Both the position numbers and the translations under genes were made by a program. From positions 1 through 6,618 of the forward strand of contig JAUYKR010000086.1 of NCBI GenBank assembly GCA_030699855.1: 6,618 nt of DNA, in the 5' to 3' direction. The notes beneath the pieces were generated by a model. That model was given only the letters and a program-made list of their open reading frames with translations, did no database searches and was not told the DNA's origin. This document shows, piece by piece, positions 1 through 5,520 of the stretch; positions within the stretch are counted from its first letter, which is position 1; every line of letters begins with the position of its first letter. This DNA is from a bacterium. GTDB lineage: Bacteria > Patescibacteriota > Gracilibacteria > JAUYGZ01.

Positions 1-246
1 GAGGTCGAAACGCAGAGCCAAGCTCTCCGTCTCCCCCCGCAGACTGGCGCGGTAGATCTGCATCTTGAAATTCGAGTCGCCGCGCGTGAGTACCTCCTCG
101 CGCTCTAGTCCGGGTGTGTCGAGCGGCAGGAACCCGAACCGTTCGAAGACGGCGCGGATCGTGTCGAACATCCTCTGGCGAGGAATCATGTCCTTCGGGA
201 GATAGTCCCGAAATCCGCTTGAGAGAGAGGGGTTGATGCTGGCCAT
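1..246 (-). CDS. hisS: Histidyl-tRNA synthetase, N-terminal part (runs off the left edge)
   Basis: This is the first 82 codons of a class II aminoacyl-tRNA synthetase that charges tRNA-His with histidine in the cytoplasm. Translation from the ATG at 246-244 stays open to base 1. The segment SGFRDYLPKDM (residues 9-19) is the usual start of HisRS, where the chain enters the catalytic core. It is followed by the helix RQRMFDTIRAVFERFGF (23-39), then TPGLE (44-48). The segment ESLALRFDL (74-82) is the beginning of the conserved LRFDLT-P-AR motif. The rest of the enzyme, including the HisA motifs and the anticodon-binding domain, lies outside the window. The start is supported by AGAAAGGGA a few bases upstream and by a near-consensus promoter about 60 bases upstream. 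The gene is GC-rich compared with its leader. It appears to be transcribed alone, because a strong terminator separates it from the gene upstream. Confidence 0.93.
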   Translation of the reverse strand, partial: MASINPSLSSGFRDYLPKDMIPRQRMFDTIRAVFERFGFLPLDTPGLEREEVLTRGDSNFKMQIYRASLRGETESLALRFDL

Positions 247-301
247 GACTGGGTTCCCTTTCTAGGGTTAGGTTGTTAAAGATCTTTTATAAGACGAAAA
301 G

Positions 302-330
302 ATTGTAGCTCATTGACAATGATATGTCAA
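302..330 (-). promoter_or_regulatory. Sigma-70 type promoter of hisS, with an inverted repeat over the -35 box
   Basis: On the minus strand TTGACA (330-325) is followed by a 17-base spacer and TACAAT (307-302), which is consensus at -35 and one mismatch at -10. Transcription should start near 295, giving a leader of about 50 bases. The -35 box is one arm of the inverted repeat TTGACAATGATATGTCAA (313-330), so a dimeric repressor could cover it; that part is inference. A 10-base palindrome AAAGATCTTT (278-287) lies in the early leader. Confidence 0.82.
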
Positions 331-340
331 CTTTTTTGAG

Positions 341-373
341 AAAAAAAGTTGCACCCATCTTGCAGGGTGCAAC
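341..373 (-). terminator. Intrinsic terminator after the 681-391 gene
   Basis: On the minus strand a perfect 9-bp stem, GTTGCACCC (373-365) with GGGTGCAAC (356-348), closes an 8-base loop and is followed directly by seven T (347-341). It lies about 18 bases after the stop of the small gene at 391 and just upstream of the hisS promoter, so it insulates hisS from upstream transcription. The plus-strand reading lacks a T run, so it works in one direction only. Confidence 0.92.
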
Positions 374-390
374 TAGCTTTCGGGGAGGGC

Positions 391-681
391 TTAATTGGGC
401 TCGATGAGGACGCGCGTTCGACCCTCGCAGTCAATTATCCAGGCTTCACCTTTCTCGATTGCGATTGCTTCCAGTGCGATGCCGAGTTTTTCTCGGGCAA
501 AGTATGGAGGAAACGCATTTACGTACTCGAGGTGAGTTACTACAATGAGGACGTCTGTCTCTTCTGCCTTGGAGTTGACCAGCTTCATGGCCATGGGCAG
601 GTTTTCTGGGCGGCCGTCATCCGACCAGAGGATTACAGTTTTTTGGCGGGGCGCGAAAGAAGTCGGCTGATGCCGCCCCAA
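391..681 (-). CDS. Small hypothetical protein (up to 96 aa), start uncertain
   Basis: I do not recognise this protein. Its sequence looks genuine: a beta-strand-like KTVILWSDDGRPENLP (residues 14-29), a helical MAMKLVNSKAEETD (30-43), a hydrophobic strand VLIVVTHLEYVN (44-55), then PPYFAREKLGIALEAIAI and a strand-rich end (AWIIDCEGRTRVLIE). This looks like a small soluble alpha/beta fold with no signal peptide or membrane segment. The longest version starts at TTG (681-679) and overlaps the 3' end of the upstream gene by 49 bases in another frame. No clear SD precedes that TTG. The next ATG (residue 30) would discard a convincing first strand, so the true start is unclear, or the two frames belong to one frameshifted gene. 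The gene is probably co-transcribed with the 1109-633 gene and ends at the strong terminator at 341-373. Confidence 0.65.
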   Translation of the reverse strand: MGRHQPTSFAPRQKTVILWSDDGRPENLPMAMKLVNSKAEETDVLIVVTHLEYVNAFPPYFAREKLGIALEAIAIEKGEAWIIDCEGRTRVLIEPN

Positions 682-1109
682 CTCAAGCTGAGGGAGCGGA
701 AGTCAAATGCCCACCCATCTCCTTCCCAGCAAAGTACGGGCACGAAACATACTCTTAGGTTAAGCCAGGAAAGACCAGCCCTTCTCAATTTCTTGGAAGT
801 GCTTTCTCCTTCGTGTTTTGTTTCTTCCCAGACCGTTCCAGGAGCCACGAGTTGAAAATGCCATTCCGATGGGATGCATTCTTGATATCGGAACAGAAAT
901 TCAAGGTCGTGCTGTCCAAGATTCGCATTGATTCTCCTGGCCCGCTCTAACATGTCGACGCTATGAATATGATCTTCTCCCTCTTGTAGGAATGATACGG
1001 GAGTGAGCAAGCGGATATTATTGGGATTGGAGAGGCGGGGATTCACGTCTCTGATAACCCTCGGCTTATATTTCGGGTAGATGTCCGCGAAATCGAAATG
1101 AAAGCTCAT
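633..1109 (-). CDS. Hypothetical protein (158 aa), Patescibacteria-style small protein
   Basis: I cannot assign a function. The ATG (1109-1107) is supported by AAGAGGTAAAAC just before it, a good SD at normal spacing, and by a promoter further upstream. The N-terminal half is polar and probably helical (SVDMLERARRINANLGQHDLE, interrupted around residue 60). The second half carries IPSEW, a V-PGTVW segment and, near the end, a tryptophan-rich stretch VPVLCWEGDGWAFDF followed by SWGGISRLLSR. From memory, this order (I-P-EW, F/A-PGT-W, V-L-W-G--W, short final segment) recurs in small uncharacterised proteins of Patescibacteria. That recollection is not checked. There is no signal peptide, membrane segment or catalytic motif. 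Its 3' end overlaps the next gene by 49 bases, which is long for a normal translational overlap. Confidence 0.72.
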   Translation of the reverse strand: MSFHFDFADIYPKYKPRVIRDVNPRLSNPNNIRLLTPVSFLQEGEDHIHSVDMLERARRINANLGQHDLEFLFRYQECIPSEWHFQLVAPGTVWEETKHEGESTSKKLRRAGLSWLNLRVCFVPVLCWEGDGWAFDFRSLSLSWGGISRLLSRPAKKL

Positions 1110-1163
1110 GTTTTACCTCTTGGGAGTAGCGAGTTTTTAAGGTGCAGAAGGTTCTTGCCCGAG

Positions 1164-1191
1164 AGTATACCTTGTCCCTAGGTGGAGTCAA
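1164..1191 (-). promoter_or_regulatory. Sigma-70 type promoter of the 1109-633 gene
   Basis: On the minus strand TTGACT (1191-1186) is separated by 16 bases from TATACT (1169-1164), one mismatch in each box. The start point should fall near 1157, giving a leader of about 48 bases that ends with the SD AAGAGGT ahead of the ATG at 1109. The promoter begins only about a dozen bases beyond the stop of the kinase gene, with no hairpin between them, so some read-through from the kinase is possible. Confidence 0.68.
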
Positions 1192-1202
1192 GAATATCTT
1201 TA

Positions 1203-1916
1203 TTAAGATGAGAGCTTTTGAGTTAAAAAACGAGCCGTTTGTTCAGTTGCCCATTGCCCGCTAGCGACGACATCTCCTGTTTTAAGGAATTGAGCGATGA
1301 AATAAGCGAAGAATGTATCTCCCGTGCCTATCGTGTCTGAAGTCTCAATTATTTGGTCTGGTTTTACTGTAAAGAACTTTTCGTTAGTAAAAACTTTGCA
1401 ACCTTTACCCCCCCTAGTAATCAAAAGTATTTTCTGCTTTTGTATTCTTAAAAATTTCTCAGGTAGATATGATAATTCTTCTTCGGTTCCTTTGAGGCAA
1501 AATATATTATTCATAATCTCTGGTGGCGGTCGCCAGGATTGCTTTTTGCCAAAATTAAGACCATCACGAACATACCCTTGAATATCTAGAAAAATCTTAC
1601 CTTTATATTTATCTAAACTCTGCAAATTAAATTCATCCAACAAAGTGGAAATTACAGAAAATGGTGTATTTACTTTTTTAAAATCTATTTTTATTTTCTT
1701 TGGAATTTTTGGAATTTTACCAAACTCACCATATTCATTCACTAGAATTTGAACCCCTACGGGACCAGCGAGCTTAGTGATTGTCGATATTTTTTCTTTT
1801 CTAAATATTTTCAATAGATAAAAAGCCGGACCGCCCACTTGCTCCTTTATGGTATTGCCGTCGTTATCTACTAGCGTATCTTTAGCAAGAGTTGAAAAAA
1901 GTGTTATTATTGCCAT
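1203..1916 (-). CDS. PfkB/ribokinase-family sugar or polyol kinase, short form (237 aa)
   Basis: This is a cytoplasmic ATP-dependent kinase of the ribokinase (PfkB) fold. Visible family marks, in order: the GGPA turn (residues 28-31), which corresponds to the N-terminal glycine pair near the substrate; LDIQGYVRDG (110-119); CLKGTEEE (140-147), where the family usually has a K-N--E stretch; LLITRGGKGCKV (164-175), the strand before the nucleotide site; and DTIGTGDTFFAYF (194-206), the second PfkB signature, with D200 as the predicted catalytic base. At 237 residues it is shorter than typical members (about 300). The early region between residues 50 and 100 is compressed, so the substrate lid is probably reduced. 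The DIQG-VR segment recalls plant myo-inositol kinase-like members, but the substrate cannot be named from sequence alone. The gene is AT-rich, unlike hisS or the gene at 2627. The ATG lacks a clear SD. Confidence 0.85.
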   Translation of the reverse strand: MAIITLFSTLAKDTLVDNDGNTIKEQVGGPAFYLLKIFRKEKISTITKLAGPVGVQILVNEYGEFGKIPKIPKKIKIDFKKVNTPFSVISTLLDEFNLQSLDKYKGKIFLDIQGYVRDGLNFGKKQSWRPPPEIMNNIFCLKGTEEELSYLPEKFLRIQKQKILLITRGGKGCKVFTNEKFFTVKPDQIIETSDTIGTGDTFFAYFIAQFLKTGDVVASGQWATEQTARFLTQKLSS

Positions 1917-1944
1917 AATTTTGGCAAGCGCCGAGGTCTCAAGG

Positions 1945-1972
1945 GCTATAAAATGAGATTGCTTGATACCAA
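1945..1972 (-). promoter_or_regulatory. Possible weak promoter of the PfkB-family kinase gene
   Basis: On the minus strand TTGGTA (1972-1967), a 16-base spacer and TATAGC (1950-1945) match consensus at four of six positions each. They would start a transcript near 1938, about 20 bases before the ATG. The -35 region overlaps a small inverted repeat, ATACC/GGTAT (1966-1980). The spacer to the gene upstream is 98 bases and holds no U-tract terminator, so co-transcription from the 2557-2015 gene is an alternative. Confidence 0.28.
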
Positions 1973-2014
1973 CGAGGTATATAATTTAACTCTTAAAAGA
2001 TAGAGTCTACTTTT

Positions 2015-2557
2015 TTAATTACTCTTATTTTTTTGAGCCAAATCAATCGCAAGAGATACCGCCTCCTCCGGTGTTTTTGCGGGGATGACTTTAAACCTTT
2101 CCCTTTCGTCTATATAAGTATCTGCTAGTTTATCCGCCCAACCGCCTGTTCCCACCATAGCAACAATAGGAATATTAAGTTGGTAAGCGATGGCTGATTC
2201 GGTTAAAGTTCCAGAACCACCAGAAACGATTATTATGGCATCACAGGAATTTACCAAAACAAATTCTCTTCCACCTCCACGCTCAAGTCCTGAACAAATA
2301 ATTACATCAGTGTTGTTTTCTTTATCCCAAATATCTTTTCCTTTTCCATAAGTTACTCCCACGGTCATACCATCGGCGCTTTTAGCGCCTCTAGCGGCGG
2401 CGGTAGATAAAGAATCATAATCCTTTTCTGCTCCATAAACGGTAATGCAATTATTTTGAGCCAACAACTGCCCAATCCTAAAAGCAATTTTTTCAATTTT
2501 TTTGGAATAGCTAAGGTCGGCAGCTGACCCCATTACACCGATTTGAATTTTTCTCAT
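2015..2557 (-). CDS. LOG-like / TIGR00725-type Rossmann-fold protein (180 aa)
   Basis: This is a cytoplasmic protein of the SLOG nucleotide-binding superfamily, which includes the lysine-decarboxylase-like cytokinin-activating (LOG) phosphoribohydrolases and DprA-like domains. The first strand, KIQIGVMGSA (3-12), leads into a helix ending LLAQN. ITVYGA (38-43) is a second strand, followed by AAARGAKSADGMTVGV. GGGREFVLVNSCDAIIIVSGG (94-114, broken by a strand) precedes GGSGTLTE (113-120), the LOG-type phosphate-binding and catalytic motif, here with S in place of the proline in the usual PGG. WADKLADTYID and a C-terminal helix close the fold. Members of the TIGR00725 type have about this length, and their ligand is mostly unproven, so I do not claim cytokinin activation. 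The ATG (2557-2555) has no convincing SD. AT-rich sequence and the repeat at 2558-2572 sit directly before it. Confidence 0.86.
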   Translation of the reverse strand: MRKIQIGVMGSAADLSYSKKIEKIAFRIGQLLAQNNCITVYGAEKDYDSLSTAAARGAKSADGMTVGVTYGKGKDIWDKENNTDVIICSGLERGGGREFVLVNSCDAIIIVSGGSGTLTESAIAYQLNIPIVAMVGTGGWADKLADTYIDERERFKVIPAKTPEEAVSLAIDLAQKNKSN

Positions 2558-2572
2558 AGTATTATCAATACT
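2558..2572. repeat. Short inverted repeat against the start codon of the LOG-like gene
   Basis: AGTATT (2558-2563) and AATACT (2567-2572) are exact inverted arms around three bases and touch the ATG of the gene at 2557. The minus strand also reads GATAAT within it, a possible -10 box that would make the mRNA nearly leaderless, but no good -35 is placed for it. This could be an operator, a translation-start hairpin or chance in AT-rich DNA. Confidence 0.35.
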
Positions 2573-2596
2573 ATTAAATTATTTCATAAATGAGAA

Positions 2597-2620
2597 GGCC
2601 CCGTCTTGAGAGACGGGGCC
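2597..2620 (-). terminator. GC hairpin after the phosphoribosyltransferase-like gene
   Basis: A perfect 10-bp stem, GGCCCCGTCT with AGACGGGGCC, closes a 4-base loop seven bases beyond the stop of the gene at 2627. On the minus strand it is followed by TTCTCATTT, a poor U tract, so termination may be partial, or the hairpin may mainly protect the mRNA 3' end. The plus strand has no T run after it. Confidence 0.6.
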
Positions 2621-2626
2621 AGGGGG

Positions 2627-3610
2627 CTAGGAGGAGAGCTTCCGAAGCTCTCCTTCCAGGATTCCGACGAGGGAACGCGTCGGGGTGTTGTGTGGACCGG
2701 GAACGCGGTCCAGGTCGCTCAGGACCACGATCCGGTCGGGGTTGGCGGCCTCGACAGCCTTCCAGAGCGTGATGCTCTGCGTGAGGCAGAACACAGACCA
2801 GTACTTTTCCATCTCCTTGGGGATGGTGGCCCACTCGTAGGGTTTCCCGAAAGGGAGAAAGTACGGTGCGCCGCGTTCCGGATGGAGCGGTAGCACCCCA
2901 CCGTTGCGCCTCTCACCGATCAGGCGGCCGGAGAAGGGCACGCCCGCGTAGAAGTCGCGTTCGCAGATCTCATCAAGTACAGCGGGGTAGGTTCGCGTTG
3001 CGCAGATCTCTACCTCGGGGTGAGCGGCGTGGATCGCCCTTTGGCCTTCGGCGATCATGATTCCGGCGATGATCCGGCTCACCCGCAGGCCAGCCTTCTT
3101 CATCAGGCCGATCAGGTGCACCATGCTCTCACCGTAGAAGATCACATCGTCCACCAGCTGGAAGATCGTGGAGCCTCCGGCCTGGGCGATGCGAGCCACC
3201 TGATCCTCGAGGCACTCGCCAGTCCGAGAACCGATATCCAGCGAATTGAGCGTTGTGTCGATCATGCGTGTGGCCTCGAGAGTCTGAGCCGCAGCAGTGG
3301 CGTAGGTACGGTCTAGGCTGACCACCGGGTCATTGTGCCCTTGAGTCAGTTGGTTGATGCCGGCGACCAGCTCTTCTTCGGTAATCATATCGACGCTGCG
3401 ACCAGGGAAGATCGCGGCGAGCTCTGCGGTCATCTGATTCCGAAGTTCGAAGAAGAGATGGAGCGGTGGCAGGTTGAACCCGCGCTTTTCCGCCCACTGC
3501 TTCAACAGCAGGTGGATGTCGGCCGAAACCACGTACGGTGTCAAGGCCGGTTTCGGGGTATGGGTGTCCCGGGGCTCTGCGCCCGGCGTCGTATGCTTGG
3601 TCTGGGTCAC
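2627..3610 (-). CDS. Phosphoribosyltransferase-like protein of unknown function (327 aa)
   Basis: This looks like a soluble cytoplasmic protein with a type I phosphoribosyltransferase-like core. The best evidence is IFQLVDDVIFYGESMVHLI (149-167): hydrophobic residues, two acidic residues, then a short glycine loop and a helix, as in the PRPP-binding loop (usually DD---TG-T). It is followed by GLRVSRIIAGIMI (174-186), the expected next helix-strand pair. Upstream, SLDRTYA (98-104) and TLEATRMID (110-118) precede IGSRTGECLEDQVARI (126-141). The loop differs from active enzymes (FYGES in place of a TGGT-like end), so PRPP binding or catalysis is uncertain. Residues 1-24 are polar and proline-rich. 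The C-terminal third is unassigned. Translation begins at GTG (3610-3608), five bases after AGGAGG. The gene is clearly more GC-rich than both neighbours and has its own promoter, so it appears to be an independent unit, possibly acquired. Confidence 0.72.
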   Translation of the reverse strand: MTQTKHTTPGAEPRDTHTPKPALTPYVVSADIHLLLKQWAEKRGFNLPPLHLFFELRNQMTAELAAIFPGRSVDMITEEELVAGINQLTQGHNDPVVSLDRTYATAAAQTLEATRMIDTTLNSLDIGSRTGECLEDQVARIAQAGGSTIFQLVDDVIFYGESMVHLIGLMKKAGLRVSRIIAGIMIAEGQRAIHAAHPEVEICATRTYPAVLDEICERDFYAGVPFSGRLIGERRNGGVLPLHPERGAPYFLPFGKPYEWATIPKEMEKYWSVFCLTQSITLWKAVEAANPDRIVVLSDLDRVPGPHNTPTRSLVGILEGELRKLSS

Positions 3611-3615
3611 AGAGA

Positions 3616-3621
3616 CCTCCT
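3616..3621 (-). promoter_or_regulatory. Strong ribosome binding site that decides the GTG start
   Basis: AGGAGG (minus strand, 3621-3616) lies five bases before the GTG at 3610, in the context CCTAGGAGGT. It fixes the GTG as the start of the phosphoribosyltransferase-like gene. The lipoprotein gene at 6501 has the same CTAGGAGG with the same spacing. Confidence 0.85.
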
Positions 3622-3652
3622 AGGATATAAGGAAAGAAAGGTACTGATTCGG

Positions 3653-3681
3653 ATTTTATTGGTTTATGTTATCTTTGTCAA
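3653..3681 (-). promoter_or_regulatory. Near-consensus promoter of the phosphoribosyltransferase-like gene
   Basis: On the minus strand TTGACA (3681-3676), a 17-base spacer and TAAAAT (3658-3653) give a perfect -35 and a one-mismatch -10 at optimal spacing. Transcription should start near 3646, leaving a leader of about 35 bases with a strong SD. The promoter lies just beyond the stop of the lyase gene, where no terminator is visible, so transcripts of the lyase may also run in. Confidence 0.87.
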
Positions 3682-3692
3682 TCGATCGTTTT

Positions 3693-5210
3693 TCACTTTT
3701 TAAAAAACTTCCTATGGCGCAATAATTGAGCGACTTTTTCTATATCAATGGAGAGAATTCGATCCTTGTCGAGCGTTGGCACTACCTTGCGTATAGATTC
3801 ATACGCTTTTTTGGTTCCAACTCCTAGTTTTTTTGGGTCACGAAAATCTATTGCCTGAGCTGCATTCAGTAGCTCTATAGCTAGTACATTCTCGGTATTC
3901 TTTACTATTATAAGAGCTTTTCTAGATGCAAACATTCCCATACTGACGTGATCTTCTTGATTTGCCGAGGTTGGGATCGAGTCGACTGAAGCCGGATGGG
4001 CGAGGACTTTATTTTCTGATACAAGCGCTGCCGCCACATACTGTGGAATCATCATGCCGTTGTGAAGACCACCACGCTCTGGTTTTATCAGGAATAATGG
4101 CAGACCCTGGCTGGTTGAAGGGTCTACGAGTTTTGCCGTACGTCGTTCAGAGATGTTGGCGAGTTCCGCTATGGCGATACTTAACAAATCCATAGCAATC
4201 GCAACTGGTTCGCCGTGGAAGTTGCCACCGGAAATCGCCCGGTCCGGATTTTCAAAGACGATTGGATTATCCGTGACCGCATTCAGCTCGCGTGTCACTA
4301 CATCAGTCGCGTGAGTGAGTGAGTCCCGCACTGCGCCGTGTACCTGCGGGGCGCAACGTAATGAATAAGAGTCCTGGATGCGATTTTTTGCAGAGTCAAC
4401 AAGTTTCGACTCTTTTATTAAGTTTCGGATATGCGCTGCGACCGTAATCTGTCCTGGGTGTTTCCGTAATTCATGAATTTTTTCGTAGTACGCGGTGCTG
4501 ACCCCTTGCACTGCTTCTAGCGTTAGGGCGCAACCTATATCTGCGACTCCAGCAAGATATGTTGCTTTGTCAATGACAAGGGCGGCAATACCCGTAAGCA
4601 CGGAGGTGCCATTATTCCAGGCCAATCCCTCTTTGGCTTGAAACCGTACCGGCTTTATCTTTAGCTTACGCAAAATGGGTGCAGTTTTCTCAATTTTTCC
4701 CCCATACCAAATCTCTCCCTCACCAAGAGCAACGAGGCCCATATGTGAAAGTGGTGCAAGGTCGCCGGATGCACCGACTGAACCCTGACAGGGGACGACC
4801 GGGATGATATTTTTATTGAGGAGGTTAATGAAAAACTCAAGAAATTCTAACCGTACGCCAGAGTGTCCTTGTGCCAGGGAATTTAAGCGTGCCACTAATG
4901 CGGCGCGGATTATCTCGGGCGCGAACGGCTCACCAACACCAGACGAGTGGCTGCGGATTAAGTTTATTTGTAGCTCCGCATTATGCTCCGCGGATATAAA
5001 TTTATCTTTGAAACTCCCGAAGCCAGTCGTAAGACCATAGACAACATCTTTCCGTTCAATAATTCTCTCCACAACCTTTCTGGAAGCAATTACCTTTTTC
5101 TTGGCGATTTTTGACAGAGAAACAACAACGCCGGGATCATGCGCAACAGTAGCAACGTCTTCGGGCGTTATATGTTTGTCGGGGCCAAGTTCAATGATTT
5201 TCTTAGCCAT
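3693..5210 (-). CDS. hutH: Histidine ammonia-lyase (histidase), full length, 505 aa
   Basis: The enzyme deaminates L-histidine to trans-urocanate and ammonia, normally the first step of histidine degradation, and works as a cytoplasmic homotetramer. The ASG triad that cyclises into the MIO cofactor is intact at residues 147-149 within GSVGASGDLAPLSHM. Other active-site residues sit where histidase has them: Y58 in VYGLTTGFG, H88 in RSHSSGVGEP (the residue that separates histidase from phenylalanine lyases), N200 in NNGT, Y282 and R285 in DSYSLRCAPQV, F331 in SGGNFHGEP, and E419 in SANQEDHVSMG. Length matches the family (about 510). The ATG at 5210 gives a normal N-terminus. There is no SD, and the promoter lies so close that the mRNA is probably leaderless. 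No hutU, hutI, regulator or transporter is adjacent, so the usual pathway context is missing here and the role (ammonia release, urocanate, salvage) is open. Confidence 0.96.
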   Translation of the reverse strand: MAKKIIELGPDKHITPEDVATVAHDPGVVVSLSKIAKKKVIASRKVVERIIERKDVVYGLTTGFGSFKDKFISAEHNAELQINLIRSHSSGVGEPFAPEIIRAALVARLNSLAQGHSGVRLEFLEFFINLLNKNIIPVVPCQGSVGASGDLAPLSHMGLVALGEGEIWYGGKIEKTAPILRKLKIKPVRFQAKEGLAWNNGTSVLTGIAALVIDKATYLAGVADIGCALTLEAVQGVSTAYYEKIHELRKHPGQITVAAHIRNLIKESKLVDSAKNRIQDSYSLRCAPQVHGAVRDSLTHATDVVTRELNAVTDNPIVFENPDRAISGGNFHGEPVAIAMDLLSIAIAELANISERRTAKLVDPSTSQGLPLFLIKPERGGLHNGMMIPQYVAAALVSENKVLAHPASVDSIPTSANQEDHVSMGMFASRKALIIVKNTENVLAIELLNAAQAIDFRDPKKLGVGTKKAYESIRKVVPTLDKDRILSIDIEKVAQLLRHRKFFKK

Positions 5211-5219
5211 AATTTTTTG

Positions 5220-5247
5220 ATTATAGCCTATTTTTCATTATTTTCAA
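5220..5247 (-). promoter_or_regulatory. Promoter of the histidine ammonia-lyase gene, predicting a leaderless mRNA
   Basis: On the minus strand TTGAAA (5247-5242), a 16-base spacer and a perfect TATAAT (5225-5220) stand directly before the ATG at 5210. A start 6-8 bases after the -10 box falls near 5212-5214, leaving only a few bases of leader and no room for an SD. The -35 lies within the palindrome TTTTCAATTGAAAA (5241-5254). Confidence 0.66.
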
Positions 5248-5392
5248 TTGAAAATTAATCTGCTCCTTTTTGAGCCGGACAAAATCCGTGCTGCCATGGC
5301 AGGTGAGATCTCTTAAGCTTTCGGCAAGCGGCTGAAGAGCGTTGATTCCTTTTCCTCTCCTTTCATTCGCGGCCCAGGCCTGTCCTTGGAGC

Positions 5393-5438
5393 GAAACTCG
5401 GCGATGATTTCTTCTGCCCACGGCAAATGCCGAGTTTC
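5393..5438. repeat. 10-bp inverted repeat with a 26-base loop
   Basis: GAAACTCGGC (5393-5402) and GCCGAGTTTC (5429-5438) are exact inverted arms. With one bulged base the stem extends by three more pairs (5390-5392 with 5440-5442). No T run follows on either strand, so it is not a typical terminator. It could be the core of a small structured RNA, a protein site or a remnant. I recognise no RNA family. Confidence 0.5.
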
Positions 5439-5493
5439 TGCTACGGGATGTGGAGTGGGGCCGGGCCGGGTTATAATTGATTGATCTGGCTTT

Positions 5494-5517
5494 AAAAACT
5501 GCCGGAAGGCGGTTTTT
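5494..5517. terminator. Bidirectional-looking terminator after the NUDIX fragment
   Basis: AAAAACTGCC (5494-5503), loop GGAA, GGCGGTTTTT (5508-5517) forms a 10-pair stem flanked by A and T runs on either side. Read on the plus strand the one imperfect pair is a G-U wobble; on the minus strand it is an A-C mismatch. It begins three bases after the NUDIX stop codon, so it most likely ended that gene's transcript. Confidence 0.66.
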
Positions 5518-5520
5518 GGT

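Larger units (their letters stand above)
5221..5520. other. 300-base stretch without a trustworthy gene
   Basis: Two minus-strand frames of 66 and 74 codons overlap here, but neither has an SD or a recognised family. The shorter one ends at 5221 with a plausible-looking helical tail (RDLTCHGSTDFVRLKKEQ, then INFQLKIMKNRL), almost touching the lyase promoter. It may be the 3' remnant of a decayed gene whose upstream part is in the other frame (WAEEIIAEFRSKDRPGPR). The stretch also holds a 10-bp inverted repeat at 5393-5438 and the terminator hairpin at its right end. Confidence 0.45.

Noticed and set aside
349..855. Plus-strand open frame of 168 codons
   Set aside because: It starts inside the minus-strand terminator hairpin, has no SD, and covers two minus-strand genes with better sequence character.
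2590..3316. Several plus-strand and alternative minus-strand frames of 60-98 codons across the phosphoribosyltransferase-like gene
   Set aside because: Arginine- and proline-rich translations typical of shadow frames in GC-rich DNA, while the minus-strand gene has a promoter, SD and motif support.
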